Assembly: GCA_002803225.1 (NCBI GenBank)
Contig: NXFV01000633.1
Span: 62,001 to 126,000 of the forward strand
DNA from: Gamarada debralockiae
Lineage: Eukaryota; Ascomycota; Leotiomycetes; Helotiales; Hyphodiscaceae
Length of the DNA: 64,000 bases
Direction of reading: 5' to 3'
Shown: positions 22,393-36,295 of the stretch, in pieces
Numbering within the stretch: the stretch's first letter is position 1
Layout of the letters: the number at the start of each line of letters is the position of its first letter
Translations under genes and position numbers: made by a program
Notes under the pieces: model-generated
Told to the model about the DNA's origin: nothing
Seen by the model: only the letters and a program-made list of their open reading frames with translations
The model's database searches: none

Positions 22393-23577
22393 TCACTCCT
22401 GCAGCAAAGCGTCCACCCCATCCTCCAAGGCAATCCTCTTATGCCTCTCCCACTGAATCCATGCCATCCCTTGCAGTAAACAATCTGCCAAATCATCCAA
22501 TTTCCCCATTTCCTCCTCCGTCTTCTCACCTCTCTTAATACCCTTCCTTCCACCTGGCAACCGATCCCATTTCTGCATATACTGTCTCGCTCTCTCCTCT
22601 ACATCCTCATTGCCCAATTCCACTATATCACCGGCTTCTAACCACCGCCGCACCAAATCGATTTTGAGACCTTTGTTCCTGATTTTGGCGCTTTTGGAGT
22701 TCCGCACTTTTTTGTGTGGTTTGGTTCCCTCGTCTGCGGTGGCATTGCTGGAGGAGGGAGGGACTTCGTCGTCTTCGCCAACCCAATATGGCCCTACTTT
22801 GCTAGGCAATACACCGACTACTTCTCCATTCCAAATCCCTTCTTCTTTTAGTGTGCGCAGGATTGCGTAGGTTATCGACTCAAACATATTGACTCGGACA
22901 GTCCATTCTAATATGTGCTTTGAGCCCATAGAACGAAAGCGTTGCCGTTCAATCAATATATGCGTTGGATTCTGTGGGAGGAGTGTATGTCGAAGAAGCT
23001 GATAAGCACTCGCAGAGAGAGTTGCAGGTGAGAACGACTCTTTCGCAGCCTTCACTGCCTCTTCGGACTCAATGGCCGTAGGGGAGCTGGACACAGCAAG
23101 CCGATGCCACGATTCGATCTTCGGCAATTGCTTCCCAGCATCCTCGGTAGAGACCGGACTGAGGAGCATAGATGGCACGTCGAGGACGCAATAAGCCAGA
23201 TTCCGGATCCCCATATCTATGCTCAAAATCCGGGTATGTTTTGGGGAGGCATGAGCCGCGATGGAAGAGATTTCATCGTGTAAGCGTTGAGTGAGGATGC
23301 CTTTTGTGCCGGAGGTTGAGATGCCGCATTTGAATGCTAGAGCTTTGAGTTGGGCGAGCTTGAATGTGGTGGGGATCTTGAGTGCCATGCATGGTGGTTT
23401 TGAGGGGTTGCCGGTGGGATGGCAGGAGGTGAAGTTTGAACGCGAGACGCGACGAGGCTGAATTTTCGAGGCGGCCAAGGCTGAATTTGACGAGGCTGTC
23501 GCTCGGATCGAAACATCGAGCAGTTTAGGAACCGGTAGAGAATGGGCATGAACAAAGCCTCCGAGGATCTTTAACAA
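22393..23577 (-). CDS. CCE1: Mitochondrial Holliday junction resolvase (Cce1/Ydc2 family)
   Basis: Single exon, 394 aa. The Arg/Ser-rich first 60 residues can serve as a mitochondrial presequence; a second Met at residue 64 (MALKIPTTFKLAQLKALAF) starts the core. A SAP-like helix pair spans about 70-105. The RNase H-fold nuclease shows the acidic residues of the family: Asp121 in ILSIDMGIRNLAY, Glu in ILIERQRFRSM, and a C-terminal DD in KLDDLADCLLQG. These enzymes cut four-way junctions during mitochondrial DNA recombination and segregation. A charged insert (EDDEVPPSSSNATADE, then KKVRNSKSAK) is longer than in the yeast protein. Confidence 0.92.
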   Translation of the reverse strand: MLKILGGFVHAHSLPVPKLLDVSIRATASSNSALAASKIQPRRVSRSNFTSCHPTGNPSKPPCMALKIPTTFKLAQLKALAFKCGISTSGTKGILTQRLHDEISSIAAHASPKHTRILSIDMGIRNLAYCVLDVPSMLLSPVSTEDAGKQLPKIESWHRLAVSSSPTAIESEEAVKAAKESFSPATLSASAYQLLRHTLLPQNPTHILIERQRFRSMGSKHILEWTVRVNMFESITYAILRTLKEEGIWNGEVVGVLPSKVGPYWVGEDDEVPPSSSNATADEGTKPHKKVRNSKSAKIRNKGLKIDLVRRWLEAGDIVELGNEDVEERARQYMQKWDRLPGGRKGIKRGEKTEEEMGKLDDLADCLLQGMAWIQWERHKRIALEDGVDALLQE

Positions 23578-26634
<3,057 letters not shown>

Positions 26635-27544
26635 AGTCATTGAAATAAAGCGCTTTTAGAATAGATTTCATAATTCGCACGCCCTTTAGATATTCCTGGA
26701 CTTAAATCCTAGATAATCATGTTCTGGAATGGGAAGTAGCTATAAGTCAAGGTACTTGCAACAAGGACTGCTGCCATGTTAAGTGACGAACAAATTCTTT
26801 ACTGTGTGCTCGCTGCGCCCTCTGCGCCCTCTGCGATTTTCCTTCGACTGTAAGTTGCAGTGAGCAACGATTGAGCAACAACGATTCAGCAATGCAGCCG
26901 ATTGTATCTCCTATCAAAACTCTTGGCCTTCTCCGGAGCCAATTTATGGATCCTCTATAGGCGAAGGAGGTAAAATGGATAGGCTCGTCAGTTACCTTTG
27001 CTCTTACCCTTGCTCCCCAAACATTAGATTGCTCAATCGCTCATAGAAATTAGAGATTTGGAGGACCACCTCCAAGTCCACTTTTGCTTTCTCATCCAAA
27101 AGACAAAAGTGCCTGGGCAGCGTAACTTGACAGATGCGACCAAGCTTGTGTGTACGGAACTCTCCCTCGCGTGTTGACATCCGCGCAACTCCAGACAAAA
27201 GTGAACATTCGCCGCTTGTGTCCACCATTGGTATGTTTAGAAACTCCCGTATTCACTCTTTCCTCGTCAATTTCTAAGAGCAACAATAGCACCACAGCAC
27301 AATAGCATTGAGCAACTTTGCTCAACACCTTTGCTAAAGAGCGGAATCAGAAGCGATTTCAAGGCCCTTCATCAACTCCAGGTTTACTCGATCGGTAAGA
27401 TTGCGACTTTTTGTTTACGTTCTCAAACTAACGACTCGAATCCCTTCGGCAGATCTCCACTCCCACATTTCTCCCCTGAACCCCTGAGTTATTCCGTCGA
27501 AGCGAACGACGCCATAATTCTCACCGTAACCCAAAGAAGGCAAC
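26635..27544. other. Intergenic, no gene recognised
   Basis: Contains a short direct repeat (tgcgccctc twice, near 26813-26830) and several ttgagcaa strings between about 26870 and 27320, including an inverted gagcaa...ttgctc. No open frame of interest. Confidence 0.4.
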
Positions 27545-29297
27545 ATGACAAGCTCCGCCCCACCCAGAATTCGGTGTAGACTGTCCAAGAAGAAACCACG
27601 AGATGTGAAAGGCCAAGGCAAAGAGGAGAGTGACGCGCCAGGCGAGAAGATCATTTTCGGCAACGCGCAATTGCAAATTGAAGACTACAACGCAGGTTAC
27701 TTGACCGTCCGGGACGGAAATCAGAAGTTGAACTTCGTCTCATATGCCTATGGCCAAGAGGTTATGAGAGGTGACGAATTGGGCTTCATCGTTCAACCTG
27801 ACCCTCCCAAGCGTTCAGCTTCCGTTCGTCGATATCACCAAGTCAAGCACTCTGTCACGAAGTCCACCAAATCTCTTGCGTTGATCCTCGAACAGGCCGC
27901 CCACCTTCCAGTCGGAAAGCGAGATCAGAAAGGAAAGGAGAAAGAGGAACCTGTCGTTTACGAACACAACCCAGCGATTGTTTACGGCCGCCTTCCAACC
28001 AAGATGGAGCGTGTTCTCGAGAAGTCAGTGACCTTGACCAACATCGTGGACTCAGTCAAGAGACTCAACTTCCGGAAGAAGCCACCACACAAAGTCTGGG
28101 ACAGCAGAGGACAAGATCCCGTCTACCTCAATGAATTCAAGCACGTGGAAATAGGTCAATGGACTGAGGATCAGATTGCAGAGTACCACGAACACAACCT
28201 CATTGTGCTCACAACCCGCCAACTCAAGGAACTCCAAGGAAAAAGCACCGACACAATCACTTACGCCAACCCTCTTTACACCGTTCCACCACCAACACCC
28301 ACTGGCTCCGAATATGGTGATGACGAAGAAGATGAAGGCGATATCTTTGGACGACCAGAAGACGAGGATCCTAAAGCCGAGCACAAATATCTCCACAAAG
28401 ACCTTCGCAATTTGCTTGGCACGTACACTGGCTTTCACATTGCTCCTGGCACTGGCTGCACTAAGATATTCGACCGGACCAACAATCGCTCTGCTTACTA
28501 CAGCATGCCACTCATTGAGAAGGGCCGTAATCATAAGAGGGAGCTAATAGGTTTCGTCAATATGATCGATCAAGAGTTTGAGAGAGCTGCGGCAATGGAG
28601 GGCGTTGATTACGCAACTGAAGATGAAGGGGAGGTGGATATCGACAGCGATGCATCATCGGATTACGACCAAACACAAAACGTTCTTCACCGTCCCCGTT
28701 CCCAACTCGCGGGCCAAGCCCTCATCCAATATTTGCTCTTCAGTGGCCATCCTCTTGATAACGTCGCGAAGTTACTTGCACCGCTGGACAAGAAGTTTTT
28801 GTACGAGAGTGAAAGTCGTTGGTGGAAGAATTGCCGAGTTCCGCAGCACACACAGCTGACTGACAAAGTATGTATTTCTCTGAACACTCCTTTTCCTATT
28901 CTGTGCGGGTTCGCAAGTTTCAAGAGCACAATCTCTTTTAAAGACTATATCTTTCGAGCAGAGAGAATGTCTCGAACCCATGGAACCGCCTTAGCTCTAA
29001 TTTTTCAACTCTTTCGAGCAATTGCTAACTCCGAGATTTTCACAGATCGTCGAGAAGGTGCTTGAGGTTGCAAAGGCGGATAAGGAGTGGTGGGGAGAGG
29101 AGAAAGATAAGGACGGCCTTATGAAGGGGAAGAGAATGCCGAAGGAACAGGTAATGTTGCAGATGAGACAGCAGGAGAAGGGGGTGAAGGTACTTGCTAA
29201 GAAGACTGTGGAGAATTATCTGTGGTGGAGATTGAGGGGTGAGCAACCTCATAGGGATTGTAAAAGCGGTCCGATGATGAGGAAGGGTGAATACTGA
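27545..29297 (+). CDS. Uncharacterised acidic/basic protein, 524 aa
   Basis: Exons 27545-28867 and 29046-29297 join in phase 0 (GTATGT...TTTCACAG, a long 178-base intron). I do not recognise the family. The first 170 residues look folded (EKIIFGNAQLQIEDYNAGYL, NFVSYAYGQEVMRGDELGF), then a basic helix-rich part, an acidic spacer (YGDDEEDEGDIFGRPEDED), a second block with KYLHKDLRNLLGTYTGFHI, another acidic run (YATEDEGEVDIDSDASSDYD) and a C-terminal helical region (LIQYLLFSGHPLDNVAKLLA). No membrane segment or signal is visible. Charge patterning suggests a nuclear or chromatin-associated protein; that is inference only. Confidence 0.75.
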
Positions 29298-29955
29298 GAG
29301 GGTGTTGGATTTCGACGAGGTTGGATCGCAGATGGTGGGATGGAGTGGTTGGATTCTTGTTTGAACTATGGATTTCTCTTCTCTTGTTTCTTTTCCTTTT
29401 ACCTTTTCACAGCATAAGATGGCGTGGAGCAAAGCGAGAGACGGGGTTGGTCTGGTTACTTTACCTGGGCTTACGATGCTTCTTTGCATACAGGGAATTG
29501 CGTTTCGAGCGAAGAAGGGAGTTGGCCTTAGCATTTTAGGGAGTACTTACAATTTCTTTGCTGAGATCAGCGAGTCACGTAGCTCTGACGCCTGATGAGG
29601 AACGAACACACATTTTCATTTGTTTTCATGAAGAACAATACCCGATTACAAGATGACGAAGGAATGAGGAAATGGCCACAGTGAGACGAGGGCTGATCAG
29701 TGGGTTTTCTCTTTATCCAGTCACCAAATAGAGGAATGGGAATGAAGCAAATCACCAGAGCGCAAGGCATAATTTTAAGCAAAGCAGTGACAAAAGTATG
29801 TCATTGAAAGCTGTCTATTCCAGATCTATCACAGATCACTGATGGTACAAAAAGAGAGACAAGGAGTCTCAACTACATAAGGGAACAGGTGTCAGGAACT
29901 CCCAAAGCAGCGATCCCCGATCTCTTGCCAAGACCCGAACCCCATCCGAGCCAGC
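29298..29955. other. Intergenic
   Basis: Terminator of the upstream gene and downstream flank of the broken gene on the other strand. Nothing else was recognised. Confidence 0.4.
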
Positions 29956-30695
29956 TTACTCGTCGAAAGGGGGAGTGGGAGGACGAGCAATGACAACGCG
30001 CAAGAAGTCACGGCCCTCCCACTTCTTCAACACCTCCAAAGCGTGCTGGCAATTCTCCTCCGTAAGGGTGGTCTCGCCGATACCGTCGCCGCCGACATCC
30101 CAAGGGTTGCTGCTAGTATACATGACCTTGACCCTACGATCTTGTCGTCGTCGCCCCAGACGGCTCCATGCAGGTTAACCTTGTACTTGGTTTCCAACTT
30201 ATTGAACTTCTTGAAGTGGCGCCTAAGGTGTTGGCAAAGCTCGCCGAAGGAGGCGCCGGCGTTGATCCGGACGATCTCGTGGGCAGACTTGTGGCAATCC
30301 TTGTTAGAGCTTGACGCGGATGGAGAATTTGGTGTCATTGGGCTTCTCGGGCTCCTTGGGTTGAACGGATGGACCGGAGCGGGGATGAAGAAAAAGAACT
30401 CGCAAGTAGGTTGATAAGCCTGGTAGCCTTAGTTCTTCCTGCACTGGAGGATTTGCACAGCGTGGCCGATGAGCTCAGAGTCGGAAACACCCGAATATGT
30501 GGAGCCGTTGGCGGTTGGGTACTTGCTGCTGAAGTGGGCGTCGCGAACCGGGTAGGTCTCAGTGATAGTTGGCCCAGGCGCTGTGAAGTTGATTGTTGGA
30601 GTGAAAGTTGGGAAAGGCTGTTGAAAGTATTGAATTTGCTTGGAGGTGTGGAGGAACTTTGGGTTGTTCAGAGGAGACGTGTTGAGTGTTCGATG
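29956..30695 (-). pseudogene. Decayed protein-coding gene of unknown family
   Basis: Coherent coding text runs on the minus strand but changes frame several times. Blocks in order: PKFLHTSKQIQYFQQPFPTF, then ITETYPVRDAHFSSKYPTAN, a stop (TAA at 30429-30431) after VQILQCRKN, then GYQAYQPTCEFFFF in the same frame. A frame change leads to KEPEKPNDTKFSIRVKL, another to NKDCHKSAHEIVRINAG and KFNKLETKYKVNLHGAVWGD, and another to VKVMYTSSNPWDVGGDGIGE and LKKWEGRDFLRVVIARPPTP, ending at a normal stop. No in-frame ATG was found at the 5' end. No intron set repairs all breaks. The family is not recognised. Confidence 0.65.
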
Positions 30696-30939
30696 TAAGT
30701 GTGTGATGAACTGATGTTAATCCATGGTGGGAGGAAGCCATCAATATATAGCCCTAAGGGCCACCGCAAAATTGTGGAGAGGCATGGCAGCAATATTATT
30801 GAGACAAAGCGCCTTTGCTAACGAGCAATCACTACTCTAACCATGAATGGGTGATCGTGCGAAGAAGCTTTCAGATATCTTACATACTGCTATGCAATTG
30901 TCAAGCGCGGGACTGTGCTGCTTGCAAAAAGCCAAACCT

Positions 30940-32523
30940 TCAATCATATCCTTCATATCCATCGTCAAAATGACCTAGGTCTCGTTGTGTGCTCACCCAC
31001 TCCTCACTCTGGAGTCCATTAAGCTTCGCTCGTTTCAGGCCCTTTGGGTCTTTGTGCCAATCGCAAGCATAGTTGCATTCCGGGACCTCCTTTTCGCCAA
31101 AGTACTTGCAGATCAGGCTATGTCGACAGGTATCTGTGTCTTCGCAGTAGTCAATCAGGGCCTTTAGGCTTTTCACCCTGGCTTCTAGGTTAGACTTTTC
31201 TTTGTTGTCTCTAGTGATCCTGTTGACTGCTCGATCCCGATCCTCGCGGCTGTAGTACATAATGCATATGCTAGCTTTGCCGTCACGACCTGCACGTCCA
31301 GCTTCCTGGTAAAAGCCCTCAAACGACTTTGGAAGTTGCCAATGAACCACAAAGCGAACGTTCTCTTTATCGATACCCATGCCGAAGGCCGTGGTAGCAA
31401 CTATCACATCATAACCTTCCTCGTTGTTGACCCAACGGTTCAGCGTCTCGTTCTTTTCGTCATTCCGAAGCCCTGCATGATAAGGCTTTGCTCCAATGCC
31501 ATCGGCACGCAGTTTGGCAGCAAGGTTCTCGCAGTCCTGCCTGAAAAGTGTGTAGATGATTCCGGAAACGTTGTCAAGGCGTTCTCCTTTGCGCTCAAGC
31601 TCAGCTCGACGTTCTGAATCTTCTGCGCGGCGTTTGTGCACCTCTTTGATCCAACGCCTGAAGTCTTTGTAATGGTCCTCCTCATCGCATTTGAATCTTA
31701 CTTCATAGTGTAAATTCTTTCGGCTTGTTGTCATCGTAAAGATCTTGAGGTTTTCTTCGGACATTCCAAGGATCCTGATAACATCCAGTCTAACCTGCAG
31801 GGTAGCAGTCGCAGTGAGGCAGATAATTGGGACATCTGGAAAGTTGTCTCGAAACCAGCGCAATTCTTTGAAGGAAGGGCGGAAGTCATGGCCCCACTCA
31901 GAGATACAGTGCGCCTCATCAACAGCAATGCGGGCAAGTTCTCCCTGCTCATGGACAACTTTGATATGCTTCCGGAAGTTGTCCGCTGAACATTGTTCTG
32001 GCGTAACATAAAGGAGTCGTGTGAGAGGATGGCCGGTTGCCAAATCTTTCATGAGAAACTGCCTTTCCGCATAAGGAGTATTGCTGTTGATGGTACCGGC
32101 TGCAACGTCCGCAGCGCGGAGAGCATTTACTTGATCGGTCTAAATCAGGTCAGGAAAAGCTTTCAAACGAGGGAAGCACACTTACCATCAACGACAAGAG
32201 CGGTGAAATGACAATCGTGACTTGAAATATGTTAGTATTCGTAGCAACTTTGAACGCAGAGGCAAATGCCTACTTCCGTGATCAATCACCGCGGGTAGTT
32301 GAAAGCATAAGCTTTTCCCAAACGAGGTAGCCGCCTGGACAAAGACGTCTTGTTTTTCCAGTGCAGCAACGATGACTTCGCGTTGCAGAGGTCTGGAATG
32401 GGTCAACCATTGTATCCAGGCCGGCCATTGATTTCGTTACCTGAAAGAGGTCTTCTTGAACTTGCGACGCAGTGTGAAGTCAATGTCTACGCAAGAATTG
32501 GATCTTGACAGTGGGGCCGGCAT
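30940..32523 (-). CDS. Short RecQ-family DNA helicase
   Basis: Exons 32523-32441, 32392-32274, 32220-32186 and 32139-30940 give 478 aa. Q-motif FRPLQREV; motif I ATSFGKSLCFQLPA; Ia SPLLSLM; II VDEAHCISEWGHDFRP; III CLTATAT; IV-VI including ATTAFGMGIDKENVRFV and QEAGRAGRDG. The zinc region reads CRHSLICKYFGE...CNYACDWH, with His where the last Cys is expected. The protein ends about 35 residues later, so RQC winged-helix and HRDC domains are missing. It resembles the short RecQ helicases of filamentous fungi (RECQL1-like) rather than Sgs1/QDE-3. RecQ helicases unwind DNA 3' to 5' during repair. Confidence 0.9.
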
Positions 32524-33636
32524 CGTAAAGCCTGAAATCGTGATTCAATCAATCCCTTTTCGAAAAGTCTAAGGGTTGAAGAGAGTCAAAAGAGGTCGTG
32601 GCAAGTTTGATCCTGCCTGGTCTCATACTCGAAGAATTCTTTGCGAAAGATTTATCGGGAGGGGTCTTTCGCAACTTCAAGGCTTTGGCTAGAAGCTCAC
32701 ATGGTGTGCATATCGATACGAGAATAAGAAGGTGCTGGCTTCCAAAAGGAGTTTTTGATATTGGCCTTGCCGGGTTGATAAAGCGGCCCCCACGCGAAGA
32801 TAAGGGCACGACATGCTTTAGCGAGTTTTGTGTCGACTTAGATTTTTTGAGGATAGGATCTCGAGCAAAAGACCCCTTCGGGAAACCAGCTCGCAACTTC
32901 CAAAAAGTGTTCTCTGCCCTCAATGATTCTCCATTTTTGAGCCAAGGTGACCGGGGACATATCGCTTCGTGAAAGTCGCCCATCTTCAGCCTTCCCGAAC
33001 GTCCCATGAGTTTGGAGCATCGTGCTTGAAGATATCCCCTTTATCTGCAACGTTCTTCTTTGCTGCGATACCTGCTGTCTTTTATTTCAGCTCTTGCCTT
33101 GTGAGCTTTGGTATTGGTTGTTCTCGCTTCCCAGTCTCAGTGATCTTGACACGCAACGAAATCATGTCCAAAATGCCCGCATCTAGCACAAATGGTTTTT
33201 GTTCGCTGTCCCATTTGATGAGAGTTACGATGGTACATGATGATCGTCGATCTCACAGCCTCATGTTCTCTGAAGGTGAAGTTGGCATTCAGGTCACGAT
33301 ATTGATTTCATTTTCATTGGGCAGACTTACAATCAATGGTATATGGTAAACAGCAGACGTCTCATCGAATAGCATTAATTTTACGACGCCCTCCATTTAA
33401 TTTGTTATCTTTTCATCATGAACTGAGCTTCGTCCGCATTCGATATCTTCGGGTCAATGACAAGCACCGAGTGCCTTAGTGCTGACCACGGAGCTGGACC
33501 CATGCCACCCATGCCACCCATGTCCATAGCAATCACGTAAATATCGCTTTCAGTCTCCAAAATATTTGCTTCGAGACCACTCTTCCTTGCATCGAACTTC
33601 AGTTTGAGTTGAGATTCCACTGTATCCAAAATCAAA
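32524..33636. other. Intergenic between divergent genes, possible relics
   Basis: Overlapping open frames of 124-152 codons occur on both strands at 32549-33007 but none resembles a known protein. A minus-strand 83-codon frame (33405-33656) overlaps the next gene's start and contains a short GGMGGMGP repeat; I do not count it as a gene. Confidence 0.4.
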
Positions 33637-34950
33637 ATGGCCTCGGTACCAGTCATTCAAGTACTCTCCAAGCGAAATTATGAAGACCAACACCTCGTTC
33701 CATTGCCCGCTGCCATCCCCCTCCAACCTCTAGCTCCTTCATCCCTCCGCATCAGTACCACTATCATGTCGCTCACTACAAACAACTTAACCTATGCTCG
33801 CGTCGGTCATTTGCTCGGCTGGTGGGACGTTCATCCTCTTCCTTCTTCCATTCCAGCAGAGTATTCTGACCCCAACTCCTTTGGACGAATCTCCGCATGG
33901 GGCTATGGAACTGTTCTGGAAAGCACAGTCACTGGTCCTGATGCTTCAAAGATTCCGGTGGGAACACAAATGTACGGCTACCTTCCCATTGGAACCTTGC
34001 CAGTTGACATGCACGTTGAAGTCAGCAAAACCGTTCCAGGACAATTCTTCGAGATCAGTGAGGGGAGATCGAAGTTGATGCCCATCTACAATCGATATAT
34101 GTTCTACCCCCCAGCAACTACCCCTGAGGAGAAGCAGAGCCAAGGCATAGACTCTCTATATCAAGTTCTGTTTGAGACCGGATATATGATGAATCGGTTC
34201 ATCTTTGCTTGGGATCCTAAAGAGCTGGCGGAACCCGGGACAGGGCTGGGCGGAGATGAGTCTGTAAAGTCTTGGAAGCCCGAGGATGCGCAGATTGGCG
34301 CCGACACCGTTATGATATTGTTTGCCGCTAGCGGTAAGACGGCTCTTGCATTTGCACATGAATTGAAGCATGCACGTCCTGCGAGGAGCAAGCCTGGCCT
34401 GGTAGTGGCCGTGGGCTCAGACTCTTCCAGAGCATTCACGGAGGGAACCGGATTGTATGACAAAATCCTCAAATATGATGCGGATTCAACAACTGATCTC
34501 GCGGCTGAGCTGGGTCTGAATGCAAAGTCCAAGATCGTCATTTGTGATTTTGGATCCAGAGGTGCTGCTGCCAATCGATGGGCGGAGAAGCTGAAGCAGA
34601 CTTACAGGAATATCATATACCTGGGTGTAGGAGGCGAGGTTGTGGCAGATACCCCCGAAAAGACGATTGAGAAATTCATGACTCGAGCGACCTCGATGAT
34701 GATCCAGGTCAATGCCTCGGGATTGAGATCTCAGGCAATGAAGATTCTGGGTGAGAAGAAGTATTTTGAGGACTTCTTGAAGGAATGGAAGTCGCACAAA
34801 GAAGGAGGCGGATTTCACGGGCTGCGTTTGGTTTGGGGAGAAGGTATGGAAGCGGTTGGCAAAGGATGGGAAAAGCTCTACAAGGGCGGAGTCGGGCCGG
34901 ATGAGGGCTTGGTGTTTACACTGAACGGCGAGAAGTCGGGAAAGATATGA
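33637..34950 (+). CDS. DUF2855 family protein (quinone-oxidoreductase-like)
   Basis: Single exon, 437 aa. Family text is clear from residue 44: SLTTNNLTYARVGHLLGWWD, then YGTVLESTVTG and GTQMYGYLPIGTLPVDMHVE. A Rossmann-like region follows (VMILFAASGKTALAFAHEL, then PGLVVAVGSDSSRAF). This family is distantly related to medium-chain dehydrogenases/quinone reductases but lacks the zinc ligands, and its substrate is unknown. There is no signal peptide. The first ATG is kept because residues 25-43 (AIPLQPLAPSSLRISTTI) also match the usual N-terminal part of the family as I recall it. Confidence 0.82.
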   Translation: MASVPVIQVLSKRNYEDQHLVPLPAAIPLQPLAPSSLRISTTIMSLTTNNLTYARVGHLLGWWDVHPLPSSIPAEYSDPNSFGRISAWGYGTVLESTVTGPDASKIPVGTQMYGYLPIGTLPVDMHVEVSKTVPGQFFEISEGRSKLMPIYNRYMFYPPATTPEEKQSQGIDSLYQVLFETGYMMNRFIFAWDPKELAEPGTGLGGDESVKSWKPEDAQIGADTVMILFAASGKTALAFAHELKHARPARSKPGLVVAVGSDSSRAFTEGTGLYDKILKYDADSTTDLAAELGLNAKSKIVICDFGSRGAAANRWAEKLKQTYRNIIYLGVGGEVVADTPEKTIEKFMTRATSMMIQVNASGLRSQAMKILGEKKYFEDFLKEWKSHKEGGGFHGLRLVWGEGMEAVGKGWEKLYKGGVGPDEGLVFTLNGEKSGKI

Positions 34951-35300
34951 AAAGCTGTCAAAGTCTGGTGATGGCCAAAGAATAGGCTCGGAAGTCTTCT
35001 ACCTTTCCTTTGGTACTTCTTGGATGCTGTCAACTTGAAAATCTTAATCGTCAATTCATTCACAGCTCCTCCAGCGATTCATTCCAGTCCGTAAGATCGT
35101 GAGGAATCCAAAGGTTTGGGGAAAGCTTTCCACTTCATGTTTCAATTCAGTGATTGAGGATAGCGGCGTTCTATGAATCATGCAACAACAGTCCAAAGCT
35201 TCAACTTCATGTCTTTTATAATGCCTAACCTTATTTCTCTAGCATCTTCTATTCCTCACTTTCAAACTTCCACTGAAATTACTCATCAAGTCAAATTGAA
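34951..35300. other. Intergenic
   Basis: Promoter region of the following gene, with a TATA-like stretch (cttttataatgcc) near 35215. No coding sequence. Confidence 0.4.
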
Positions 35301-35993
35301 ATGGTAGGCCCAAGCAAGGAAGTAATACGAAAACAAAAGCCGTCCAATACGCCAGCAACTTCGGCCTCATCATCCACCATCATGCCACAAGAGCAAGTTG
35401 AGAGAGCCGATCTAGAGAGCCCCGCAACCGTGCAAACCCCACCCACAACCACCTCTCAGCCCGCGGCTTCACAAGCCCTTCCACCTCAAACTCAACTCCC
35501 ATCCCCCCCTTCTCCCCCAACAAAACAACTCCGACTCCAACCGCCCTGTCCCTGGAACGACTTGCGCTGTCCAGGCTGCCAATGCAACGCCGCTTTCTTA
35601 GCCTTAGAGCTCTACCGCTGCGGCACTATCATCGATGATCTAGACCTTGCCTCCGAAGTACACGGTGAAGGCTGCTGTGGCCTTGATCCGGATCTTGCTT
35701 CTGATTTGTACCTCGATGGACTTATCGGTGACCAAGATCTTGCTTGGTTTGAGGCCGGCCAGCCGTGCTATATGTGTACTATGGATTGTGCTTGGCGAGG
35801 ATGGCTGGGGGTTCGGCTCCCGGGGTTTTGGGTTCGGGAGGTGCGGAGGGGGGCAATACGAATGCTGCGAGGCCTCCATGGAATAATCCGTGTTGTCCTG
35901 GTTGTAGATGTAGTGCTGCTTTCTCTTTGCTTCTGTCGTGGGAAGGCCATTAGAGATGGGCAGGGCTGTCGGGGAGTTAGCGAGGATGAGTAG
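35301..35993 (+). CDS. Cys-motif protein of unknown function, probably frameshifted near its end
   Basis: An open frame of 230 aa. A Thr/Pro/Gln-rich N-terminus leads to PCPWNDLRCPGCQCNAAF (about residues 80-98), then an acidic stretch with a loose repeat around DLAS (DDLDLASE, DPDLASDL, DQDLAWF). A second motif copy, PPWNNPCCPGCRCSAAF, is encoded at 35877-35932 but in the +2 frame relative to the first, ending soon after at WEGH-stop. In frame 0 the same DNA gives an unlikely hydrophobic text. No intron of ordinary size fixes this. Either a frameshift has occurred or the annotated C-terminus after about 35800 is wrong. No family was recognised. Confidence 0.55.
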   Translation: MVGPSKEVIRKQKPSNTPATSASSSTIMPQEQVERADLESPATVQTPPTTTSQPAASQALPPQTQLPSPPSPPTKQLRLQPPCPWNDLRCPGCQCNAAFLALELYRCGTIIDDLDLASEVHGEGCCGLDPDLASDLYLDGLIGDQDLAWFEAGQPCYMCTMDCAWRGWLGVRLPGFWVREVRRGAIRMLRGLHGIIRVVLVVDVVLLSLCFCRGKAIRDGQGCRGVSEDE

Positions 35994-36295
35994 AGATTTT
36001 TAACCTTGCGTGACGTTTGTTAGCAGTCTGTGTACAGATCTGGCATCCCTTTCCTCCCTCGTGCCAATTTCTAAGTCAGCTCCGGTATCTTGGCGTAGAA
36101 AGCAAGATGTTGCGGATTCAAACTTGTTTATGCATTTGAATGGTTCAAAAGATCTGAGCGAACGAGAAAAGGGTACAGAGATGAAAAGATTTGAACGATT
36201 GAGAAAGGGACTCGGGTACAACATTATATTTATGCTTGCTTGCCACGATGCAATGTATCTAACGCCTAGGTATCTAAAATGTCATGCTTGAGATG
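35994..36295. other. Convergent spacer
   Basis: 302 bases between convergent genes, nothing recognised. Confidence 0.4.

Noticed and set aside
26810..27330. Short direct and inverted repeats (tgcgccctc, ttgagcaa) as possible mobile-element ends
   Set aside because: The repeats are under 10 bases, irregularly spaced and have no target-site duplication or transposase nearby.
32549..33007. 152-codon and 124-codon frames on opposite strands upstream of the RecQ gene
   Set aside because: Composition is unstructured, and neither strand shows a domain or conserved motif.
33405..33656. 83-codon minus-strand frame with a GGMGGMGP repeat
   Set aside because: It overlaps the start of the DUF2855 gene and shows no family features or splice context.
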